From NCBI RefSeq assembly GCF_018604545.1, contig NZ_CP075896.1:4588001-4652000 (forward strand): a DNA stretch of 64,000 nt, in the 5' to 3' direction. Below are positions 17,773-24,175 of this stretch, piece after piece. The position numbers and the translations under genes were made by a program. Under the pieces are notes generated by a model. It made no database searches, was not told the origin of the DNA, and worked only from the letters and a program-made list of their open reading frames with translations. This stretch comes from Streptomyces koelreuteriae (GTDB taxonomy: Bacteria; Actinomycetota; Actinomycetes; Streptomycetales; Streptomycetaceae). Every line of letters begins with the position of its first letter. The stretch's first letter is position 1.

Positions 17773-18506
17773 TCATTCCGACCCTCAATGAGGAGACGTA
17801 CCTCGGGCCGCTGCTGGAGTCCCTGGCCGGAGAGTCCGGGGATCTGGCGGTCGAAGTGATCGTCGTCGATGCGAGCTTGAACGACTTGACGACAGAAGTG
17901 GCCAGGCGTTATTCGGAGCGGCTTGCCATGACGATCACCAAGTCGCCGACCGCTGACATCGGCACCCAAAGAAATATCGGAGCCGCCTTGGCGAGGTATG
18001 AGTATCTGCTCTTCCTCGATGCGGACGTGGTGCTGGGGCCGCAGGTGATCCAACGCTGTCTGCGCAGATTGGAGCCGCGGGAACTGTGCATGGTTTCGGT
18101 GCGCCATCGCCCGGACAGAAGTAATGCAGGAATACGCGCCACGCTCCTGCTCATCTATCTGCTGATTCTTCTGGCGCGGCTGTTCGGCTATCCGGTCACG
18201 AACGGTGACTTCATGATGACCAACAAGCGGACCTATCGCGCGTTGGACGGCTTCAAAGAAGGGTTCCTCCTCGGCGAGGATACGGATTTCGGGATCCGCG
18301 CCCGAGGGATGGGAGCACGGCACTCCATCGAGTGGCGTTCCTATGTCACTGCCAGCTCGCGGCGTCTCAGTGTGGTGCCGGCTCCGAGACTGGCGTTCAT
18401 CTGGGCGGCCGCTTATCTGCGCGTAGTGCGAGGGAAGGGGCCGGTGGGAAAGCGGGCGAACGACCTTCGATACCCCTACGGGAAGTGGTCCGTCAGGCCG
18501 CACTGA
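17754..18506 (+). CDS. Family 2 glycosyltransferase with C-terminal membrane segment
   Basis: A 250-residue GT-A enzyme. It opens with ALSIVIPTLNEETYLGPLLE, then VEVIVVDASLND, the metal-binding LLFLDADVV (DAD at 89-91) and the acceptor-base motif LLGEDTDFGIRARG. Helices near residues 123-143 (LLLIYLLILLARLFGY) and 213-224 may hold it at the membrane. It would transfer a sugar or amino-sugar to a lipid or terpenoid acceptor (inference). The GTG at 17754 lies inside the preceding cyclase gene, after GGGAAGG, so the two are translationally coupled. It ends 12 bp from a convergent membrane-protein gene. Confidence 0.85.
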   Translation: MVALSIVIPTLNEETYLGPLLESLAGESGDLAVEVIVVDASLNDLTTEVARRYSERLAMTITKSPTADIGTQRNIGAALARYEYLLFLDADVVLGPQVIQRCLRRLEPRELCMVSVRHRPDRSNAGIRATLLLIYLLILLARLFGYPVTNGDFMMTNKRTYRALDGFKEGFLLGEDTDFGIRARGMGARHSIEWRSYVTASSRRLSVVPAPRLAFIWAAAYLRVVRGKGPVGKRANDLRYPYGKWSVRPH

Positions 18507-18518
18507 CAGCGATGCTGC

Positions 18519-19274
18519 TCAGAGAGACGCGGCCATCCGGCGACGGGCGCGGCTCTCCAAGGGGGCGAGGATGAAGAGTTGAACAAGCATCAGAAACAGC
18601 ATGATGGCGCTCCACTCGACTCGCACGTAATGCACCGGCGGCACGAAGAACAAGATCCAGAATATGGATGACGTCTGGACGATGCCCCGTATCACCCAGA
18701 CGGTGCGAAGCCTCGAGCTGAGTACCGGTCCGATGACGATGGGGAACATGGCGTCAGTGAAAAGAATGCCGGATATCAAGAGAAGTTGATTCACGGACGG
18801 GCTGCCGATGGTGGCGGCAAGAAAGTAGAACTGCGCCAATGCCGCAGTCAATGTCATATGGGCCAGAGCTCGTCTGATGGACCTCCCCACAGGGATGAGG
18901 AAGTAGAGGCGAACATTGTTGATGTAGAAGAGGCCCATCCACGTGAGAACGGCTAGGAGCTGGCACACCAGGACGACTTGATCAGATTCTATGTGCGCCT
19001 CCAGGCCTCCGGAATCAAACCGAATCCGGGGAGGGTCGGCGGTGAATTTTTGTACGCTTGTCTCGAAGGCCCTCTGTACGCAGATCGCGTAAAACGCGGC
19101 GATCGCAATCTTGTACGGCTCCCAAAACGCCTCACGTTTGGACCGGTCTGGTTCCGTTTCGGCTTCTCGTTCCGCTGCTTCAGGTCGGGAGCCGGCTGTG
19201 CGCAGCACGTAGAAGGAAATCATCAGGAAGGCCAAGGCGGCGGCACGTTTCAAACCTGTCCGGCGGATTGACAT
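18519..19274 (-). CDS. Multi-pass membrane protein of unknown function
   Basis: A 251-residue protein with about six or seven hydrophobic helices, for example AALAFLMISFYVLRT, VCQLLAVLTWMGLFYI, LLLISGILFTDAMF and SAIMLFLMLVQLFILAPL, and a short charged loop rich in Glu/Arg after the first helix. No transporter or enzyme signature was recognised. It is convergent with the glycosyltransferase and divergent from the polyprenyl synthase, with 51 bp between starts. The ATG at 19274 has no good ribosome site; a longer upstream frame would run into the next gene and is rejected. Composition matches the rest of the island. Confidence 0.7.
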   Translation of the reverse strand: MSIRRTGLKRAAALAFLMISFYVLRTAGSRPEAAEREAETEPDRSKREAFWEPYKIAIAAFYAICVQRAFETSVQKFTADPPRIRFDSGGLEAHIESDQVVLVCQLLAVLTWMGLFYINNVRLYFLIPVGRSIRRALAHMTLTAALAQFYFLAATIGSPSVNQLLLISGILFTDAMFPIVIGPVLSSRLRTVWVIRGIVQTSSIFWILFFVPPVHYVRVEWSAIMLFLMLVQLFILAPLESRARRRMAASL

Positions 19275-19325
19275 GTCCGAAGTGTACTCGGTAATGTCGT
19301 TCCTGTAAGCCAATAGCGAGAGAAC

Positions 19326-20240
19326 ATGAGTTCCGACTTGAGCTATGATTCTCGATGGGGTGAAGTTCGCGAAGAAGTTCGCCTGAGCTTGCAGAATCGA
19401 CTTCGGGAGCTGGGTCTCCCTGAAGAGGTCTATTCCAGGATTTCGCGCGGGGGGCGCTTGAATCGGGCGGTCCTTTTCCTCATGGTGGCGAATCCCGATG
19501 CGGAGAAGCGGAAGCGCCGGGTCGCGGTCGACCTCGCCGTGGCACTGGAGATGATCCACAAGGCGAGTGTGATTCGTGATGACATAGAGGACGCGGATTT
19601 CCTTCGGCGCGGCCTCCCCACCGAGCGGGCGATCATGGGAGTTCCGGGCGCATTGGCGCTTTCGGACGTGCTCCTGACGGGCGGGCTCGCCGTCATTCAG
19701 CGTCTGGAGCCGGCGGCGATCAAAAGGGTTCTGAACGCGTTGGTGAACATGTCACGTGGGCAGTTCTGTGATCTGCAAGGACCTCTGGCGCCGGAGGATC
19801 CGTTCGGTATAGCGGAGTTGAAGACCGGAAGCCTTGTGGCGCTGGTGTTCTGGATGGGAGGTCTGCACGCCGGCCGCTCTCGAGGAGACCGCAGGCTGCT
19901 GCACACCATGGGGATGCATTTGGGAACGGCCTTCCAGCTTGCAAACGACGTAAATAACGTCACACGCAACGAAGGGCGAGGAAAGCTGCCGGGATCGGAC
20001 CTGGCAGAGCATAGGAATTCCGCTATCTCGCAACTGATCGATCAGCAGGCCGGTGAATTTCCGGACGCGGTCGAGTCTTCCATCCACTTGGCTGTGGAAC
20101 GTACCTGCTTGGAGATCGCTCGGCGGCTTGGTGAGGCGAAGAGGATTGCCTCATTATTGAAGTGTCCACTTCCAGAGGGAATCCATTTGCTGGTTTCAGA
20201 TGAAAAGACAGCACGCTCCTTCGTGGGTGACCAGCAGTAG
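19326..20240 (+). CDS. Polyprenyl synthetase homologue with altered second Asp-rich motif
   Basis: A 304-residue isoprenyl diphosphate synthase fold. The first aspartate-rich motif is intact (RDDIEDAD, Asp85-Asp86 and Asp89). The second, normally FQxxDDxxD, reads FQLANDVNN (203-211), losing two acidic metal ligands, and the later basic residue of GKxPGSDLxEGK reads GKLPGSDLAEHR. The GGKRLRP-type isopentenyl-diphosphate site is also changed to RGGRLNRAV. Chain elongation may be weakened or the protein may act as a regulatory subunit or a diverged terpene enzyme. It probably supplies or handles the prenyl substrate of the nearby membrane cyclase. The ATG at 19326 follows a weak GAGAG. Confidence 0.85.
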   Translation: MSSDLSYDSRWGEVREEVRLSLQNRLRELGLPEEVYSRISRGGRLNRAVLFLMVANPDAEKRKRRVAVDLAVALEMIHKASVIRDDIEDADFLRRGLPTERAIMGVPGALALSDVLLTGGLAVIQRLEPAAIKRVLNALVNMSRGQFCDLQGPLAPEDPFGIAELKTGSLVALVFWMGGLHAGRSRGDRRLLHTMGMHLGTAFQLANDVNNVTRNEGRGKLPGSDLAEHRNSAISQLIDQQAGEFPDAVESSIHLAVERTCLEIARRLGEAKRIASLLKCPLPEGIHLLVSDEKTARSFVGDQQ

Positions 20241-20296
20241 CCCTCCCCCACGGCCCGTGTCCGCTTCGGGAGTGCAAAGGCCATGGGGCGGACGCG

Positions 20297-21250
20297 TCAC
20301 GGTCTACGGCTTGAGGGACGTGAGCAGGCGGCGAGGGCCGCTCGCAAGTGCCCGTCGGACTGGGCGAGAAGGCGGGCCGCCGTCGGGCCGTCCACGTCGG
20401 CCAGGAGGGTGAGGATGGCGTTCTTGACCTCGCCGTCGGTGGCGGTGAGGGCCTGCTCGATCTCCTTGTCGTCGGCGCCGGTGGCGAGGGCGACGATGCG
20501 GTGGGAGCGGGCGCGGAGTTTGTCGTTCGACGCGCGGACGTCGACCATCAGGTTTCCGTAGGTCTTGCCCAGCCGGATCATCGTGATCGTCGAGAGCATG
20601 TTGAGGACGAGCTTCTGTGCCGTGCCGGCCTTCAGGCGGGTGGAGCCGGTGAGGAGTTCGGGGCCCACGACGATCTCGATGGCGTGGTCGGCGGCGGTGC
20701 CGAGGGCGCTGCCGGGGTTGCAGGCCAGGCCGATGGTGAGGGCGCCCCGGGTGCGGGCGTGTTCGACCGCGCCGATGGCGTAGGGCGTGCGGCCGGACGC
20801 CGAGATGCCGACCACCGTGTCGTCCGGGGTGAGGCCGAGGGTCTCCAGGTCGGCGCGGGCCAGTTCGCGGGAGTCCTCCGCGCCCTCGACCGAGGTGACC
20901 ATGGCCTCGGGGCCGCCCGCGATCAGGCCGACGACCCGGGCCGGGTCGGTGTTGAACGTGGGCGGGCACTCGGAGGCGTCCAGGATCCCCAGCCGGCCCG
21001 CCGTGCCCGCGCCCGCGTAGACGAGCCGGCCGCCCCGGGCCATCCGCTCCGCGACCGCGTCGATCGCGGCGGCGATCTGCGGCAGCCGCGCCGCGACCGC
21101 CCCGGCCACGGTGGCGTCCTCGCCGTTCATCAGCCGCGCGATGTCCAGGGTGGGCAGCCGGTCGATGTCCGCCAGCTCCGGCCGGAAGGCCTCGGTGGTC
21201 AGGGACTCCAGCTCGGTTCTGAGGTCCCGGGGGTCGGAGGTGGAGGTCAT
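20297..21250 (-). CDS. murQ: N-acetylmuramic acid 6-phosphate etherase MurQ
   Basis: A 317-residue SIS-domain enzyme that cleaves the lactyl ether of MurNAc-6-phosphate to give GlcNAc-6-phosphate, recycling cell wall. Signatures: RLVYAGAGTAGRLGILDASECPPTF with the catalytic Glu, VVGISASGRTPY, and GLACNPGSALG. The product enters the NagA step encoded 18 kb away. The ATG at 21250 starts it; the RpiR regulator lies 43 bp upstream on the same strand, so the two are probably one operon. Confidence 0.96.
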   Translation of the reverse strand: MTSTSDPRDLRTELESLTTEAFRPELADIDRLPTLDIARLMNGEDATVAGAVAARLPQIAAAIDAVAERMARGGRLVYAGAGTAGRLGILDASECPPTFNTDPARVVGLIAGGPEAMVTSVEGAEDSRELARADLETLGLTPDDTVVGISASGRTPYAIGAVEHARTRGALTIGLACNPGSALGTAADHAIEIVVGPELLTGSTRLKAGTAQKLVLNMLSTITMIRLGKTYGNLMVDVRASNDKLRARSHRIVALATGADDKEIEQALTATDGEVKNAILTLLADVDGPTAARLLAQSDGHLRAALAACSRPSSRRP

Positions 21251-21293
21251 GACGGCTCTTTCCGTGCTTCCCGTGTCTGTGTCGGTGCGGTGT

Positions 21294-22253
21294 TCAGGGA
21301 CGGTGCCGGTGGGCCAGTGCCTCGTACGACGCCGAGAGCGCCGGCGCCGCCGTGTCGTACGTCCGCTGCGCCACCCCTATGAACAGGCAGTCCACCACAA
21401 GGAGCTGGCCGGTCCGCGACGACATCGCCGCCGGACGCAGTTCGCTCTCCCGGGCGGTGGACGTGGTGAGGACGTGATCGGCGTACTGCGTCACCGGCCC
21501 GTCCGGGCGGCCCGTGATCGCCACCGTCGTCGCGCCGCGCTCGAAGGCGACCCGCAGCGGCTCGATGACGTCCCCGGTGGACCCCGAGTGCGTGATGGCG
21601 ACCGCCACGTCACCGGCCCGCAGTTGCACCGCGTTCGTCACAGCCAGATGCGGGTCGCTGTGGGCGTGGGCCATCAGCCCTATGCGCAGCAGCTTCTGCG
21701 TGAGGTCCTGGGCGACCAGACCGGACGCCCCGACGCCGTACACATCGGTGCGCCGGGCCGCGACCAGCGCGGTGACAGCGGCGCCGAGCTGGACGGTGTC
21801 GAGCCCGGCGGCGGTGTCGGCGAGGGTCTGCTGTTCGTCGTAGGCGAGCTTCGCGACCACGTCGGCGATCGGGTCGTCCACCGCGATGTCCGTCGTGATG
21901 GCCGGGGCCCGCCCGGACTGCTGCTGCGCGGCGAGGCCGGCGAGGGCGAGGCGCAGGTCCCGGTAGCCCGGATAGCCGAGCAGCCGGGCGGTGCGTACGA
22001 CGGTCGCCTCGCTGGTGCCGGTGAGTTCGGCGAGGCCGGTGACCGTGAGGGCCGCGCAGCCGGCCGGGTCGCCCGCGACGGCCTCGGCGACGCGCTGCAT
22101 GGAACGCGTCATCGACGGCGCCAGGGTCCGGACCTTGGCGGCGAGGGCGGCGGGGGCGGGCGGGGTGCCGAGCGTGCCGACCATGGCGCTCGGGCCTCCG
22201 GTGTCGCCCTTGCCGTTCCGGCCGCCGTTCTCAGCGGCGAAAATTTCCTTCAC
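21294..22253 (-). CDS. murR: MurR/RpiR-family transcriptional regulator
   Basis: About 319 residues: an N-terminal helix-turn-helix (RVAEAVAGDP...LAELTGTSEATVVRTARLLGYPGYRDLRLAL) and a C-terminal SIS sugar-phosphate sensor (VYGVGASGLVAQDLTQKL, ITHSGSTGDVIEPL). It probably senses MurNAc-6-P and controls murQ. The start is uncertain. The GTG at 22253 reads VKEIF across a motif that recurs inverted upstream (22269-22282) and looks like an operator, so the ATG at 22184 (MVGTLG) may be the true start. It is divergent from a small hypothetical gene. Confidence 0.92.
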   Translation of the reverse strand: MKEIFAAENGGRNGKGDTGGPSAMVGTLGTPPAPAALAAKVRTLAPSMTRSMQRVAEAVAGDPAGCAALTVTGLAELTGTSEATVVRTARLLGYPGYRDLRLALAGLAAQQQSGRAPAITTDIAVDDPIADVVAKLAYDEQQTLADTAAGLDTVQLGAAVTALVAARRTDVYGVGASGLVAQDLTQKLLRIGLMAHAHSDPHLAVTNAVQLRAGDVAVAITHSGSTGDVIEPLRVAFERGATTVAITGRPDGPVTQYADHVLTTSTARESELRPAAMSSRTGQLLVVDCLFIGVAQRTYDTAAPALSASYEALAHRHRP

Positions 22254-22282
22254 TCTACGGGTCACCCTTGAAAGATATTTTC
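22239..22282. promoter_or_regulatory. Putative MurR operator: inverted TGAARGAWATTTTC boxes
   Basis: TGAAAGATATTTTC (22269-22282) on the plus strand and TGAAGGAAATTTTC (22252-22239) on the minus strand face outward from a 16-bp centre. AT-rich boxes this similar are striking in such GC-rich DNA. They sit between the regulator and the divergent gene, where an autoregulatory RpiR site is expected. Confidence 0.55.
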
Positions 22283-22321
22283 GGCTCGGTGCCGGGGTCA
22301 AGAGTGCGCACAATGGGGGGC

Positions 22322-22699
22322 ATGGAGCCCATCACACCCCTGGAGCAGACGCTGCACGCCGCGCGTGCCCTCGTACTGGCCGACCTCGTCGCGGGACGCG
22401 TCGCCGAGGCGGATGTCGTGTCCCTCGTCGAGGAGGCCGTCACACAGCGGCGGTGGTGGGTCGAGCAGTGGCCCGAGGGCGCTCCGTATGTCGCCGGTCT
22501 GGTCGCGCAGGACGTCCAGGACGCCCTGCTGGAGCGGTACGGCCGCTGGCCGCTGTGCCCCGTGTGCGGCGACGACCCGCACGCGCTGGACGTGGATCCG
22601 GTGCTGGGGGCCGACCCGCACTGGGTGTGCGGCGAGGCGGGCGTGAAGGTCGCGGCGGTCGGGTCGCTGAGCGAGGCCCTCGGCGGGGCGTCCTCGTGA
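22322..22699 (+). CDS. Hypothetical protein with a small zinc-ribbon-like motif
   Basis: A 125-residue acidic protein. After a helical half (LEQTLHAARALVLADLVAGR) comes WPLCPVCGDDPHALDVDP with a CxxC pair, and later HWVCGEAGVKVAAVGSL. Only three cysteines are evident, so metal binding is uncertain. No function recognised. The ATG at 22322 is chosen; a start 18 codons upstream would read through the putative operator. It is followed eight bases later by a DUF4031 gene, with which it probably forms an operon. Confidence 0.75.
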   Translation: MEPITPLEQTLHAARALVLADLVAGRVAEADVVSLVEEAVTQRRWWVEQWPEGAPYVAGLVAQDVQDALLERYGRWPLCPVCGDDPHALDVDPVLGADPHWVCGEAGVKVAAVGSLSEALGGASS

Positions 22700-22706
22700 G
22701 GGCCTG

Positions 22707-22994
22707 GTGACGATCTACATCGACCCACCGGCCTGGCCCGGACACGGCCGCATGTGGTCCCACCTGATCAGCGACGTCTCCTACGACGAACTGCACACCT
22801 TCGCCGAACGCCTCGGCGTCCCCCGGCGGGCCTTCGAACGCGACCACTACGACATCCCCGCCCAGCGGTACGCCGACGCGGTGGGCGCCGGGGCCGTGGA
22901 GGTCAGCAGCCGCGAGGTGGTGCGGCTGCTGCACGGGGCGGGGCTGCGACGACCCAAGGGTCTTTACCGCTCGCCGGGTTCACCGAGCTCGTAG
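22707..22994 (+). CDS. DUF4031 domain protein
   Basis: A 95-residue protein matching the DUF4031 pattern: TIYIDPPAWPGHGRMWSHLISD, then ELHTFAERLGVPRRAFERDHYDIPAQRY and a terminal VSSREVVRLLHGAGLRRPKG. Family members are short, with conserved His/Asp/Trp suggesting a metal or nucleotide role, but no activity is established. The GTG at 22707 follows GAGGGCCTG. Its 3' end (GSPSS) just enters the 17-bp tandem repeat array. Confidence 0.88.
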   Translation: MTIYIDPPAWPGHGRMWSHLISDVSYDELHTFAERLGVPRRAFERDHYDIPAQRYADAVGAGAVEVSSREVVRLLHGAGLRRPKGLYRSPGSPSS

Positions 22995-23109
22995 GCTCAG
23001 CCGGTTCGCAGGCTCAGCCCGTTCGTAGGCTCTGCCGGCTCGCAGGTCCACTCAGCTCGCAGGTCCACTCAGCTCGCGGGTCCACTCAGCTCGCGGGTCC
23101 ACTCAGCTC
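22991..23109. repeat. Minisatellite: seven 17-bp tandem units
   Basis: Units start at 22991, 23008, 23025, 23042, 23059, 23076 and 23093. The last four read GCRGGTCCACTCAGCTC almost identically; the first three are diverged (GTAGGCTCAGCCGGTTC type). The array fills the convergent junction: it begins at the last codons of the DUF4031 gene and runs through the stop codon (23086-23088) into the coding end of the acetyltransferase. As 17 is not a multiple of three, each copy changes frame. Confidence 0.93.
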
Positions 23110-24165
23110 GTAGGTCACCTGCTCGGTGTCCTCCGCCACGGCCGTGAATCCGGCGCGGGTGAGGACGTTCCGCGAGGGCGTGTTGTCCCGCTCGACGTTG
23201 GCGACGACGGTCCGTACCTCGTCCCGGGCCAGCGCCCACGCCGACAGCGCACGCAGGGCCTCGGTGGCGTAGCCGTTGCCCCGGGCCGCTTCGACCAGGT
23301 CGTAGCCGATCTCGACCCGCCCCGCCTCGTCGGGAACGGCGTGGAAGCCCATGGCGCCGAGCGCCTGGTCGTCCTCGCGGCGGACCAGCACGTACATGCC
23401 CCACTCCGGCCGGTGGACCCCGTCCTCGTACTGCTTGAACACCAGCCCGGCGCCCACCCGGGTGCCCTCGGCCGGGCTCCCTCCGAGCCACTCGAAGCAG
23501 CCGCCCTCACCGACCGTGGCAAGGTCGTAGGCCACCGCCGGGGTGACGCCCTCGAGGGCGAGCCGTTCGGTCTCGACGACCAGGTTGTTGTTCCACCGCC
23601 ACTCGGTGACGGGCGCCCGCCCCGGCAACTCCCCCCGGCCGGTGGCCCACAGCAGGGTCTGCCAGGGGTTCGGTCCCGGCTGGACGTGCGGAAAGATCCG
23701 CCTGAGAACGAAGTCGCACAGCTCGGAGTCCGCCTCGTACGGCACGCCCAGTCCTTCGGCGATGTCGTGCGTGTGCAGCAGCACCTCGGCCGCTCCCATC
23801 GCCGCGAACCCCTCACGGTTCGCGCTGCGGAACGGATACGGATGGAAGGCCCGCACCTGCCGCGGAGTCGTCCGGATCGCCGCCGCGAGCAGAGCCCCCG
23901 TCGTCCGGATCACCTGCACCGCACCCGCGTTGCCGGCCCCCTCCTCCAGCGACAACTCGAAGGGCGTGTACGCCTCGGCCTCCCGCCCCGCCAACTGCCC
24001 CGCGTACGCGATGAGATCCTCGGCGATATGCACGGCCGTCTCCCGACAACTCCACGCGAGCCGCCCGGCCGCCGCCCCCTCCCAGTCCCGGTCGGTGACT
24101 CCCCCCAGCAGGCCGACACACTCGCCGACGGCCTGTTCCACCTGTTCCGCGCCTGTTGTCCACAT
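23086..24165 (-). CDS. MDMPI/DinB-like N-terminal domain fused to GNAT acetyltransferase
   Basis: A 359-residue two-domain protein. Residues 1 to about 200 are a mycothiol maleylpyruvate isomerase/DinB-like four-helix domain with conserved histidines (RETAVHIAEDLIAYA, AAEVLLHTHDIAEGLG). Residues 200-355 are a RimJ/RimL-type GNAT domain with RVEIGYDLVEAARGNGYATEAL (acetyl-CoA loop RGNGYATEA) and ERDNTPSRNVLTRAGF. It may acetylate a small molecule or protein N-terminus while the front domain binds metal or thiol; the substrate is unknown. The ATG at 24165 lies 10 bp before the caspase-Hsp90 stop, so it is downstream in the same transcript direction. Its C-terminal ELSGPAS is encoded by the tandem repeat. 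Confidence 0.88.
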   Translation of the reverse strand: MWTTGAEQVEQAVGECVGLLGGVTDRDWEGAAAGRLAWSCRETAVHIAEDLIAYAGQLAGREAEAYTPFELSLEEGAGNAGAVQVIRTTGALLAAAIRTTPRQVRAFHPYPFRSANREGFAAMGAAEVLLHTHDIAEGLGVPYEADSELCDFVLRRIFPHVQPGPNPWQTLLWATGRGELPGRAPVTEWRWNNNLVVETERLALEGVTPAVAYDLATVGEGGCFEWLGGSPAEGTRVGAGLVFKQYEDGVHRPEWGMYVLVRREDDQALGAMGFHAVPDEAGRVEIGYDLVEAARGNGYATEALRALSAWALARDEVRTVVANVERDNTPSRNVLTRAGFTAVAEDTEQVTYELSGPAS

Positions 24166-24175
24166 GGTGGGGAGG

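Noticed and set aside
22991..23109. CRISPR array
   Set aside because: Units are 17 bp and directly contiguous with no spacers, and no cas genes are near; it is a minisatellite.
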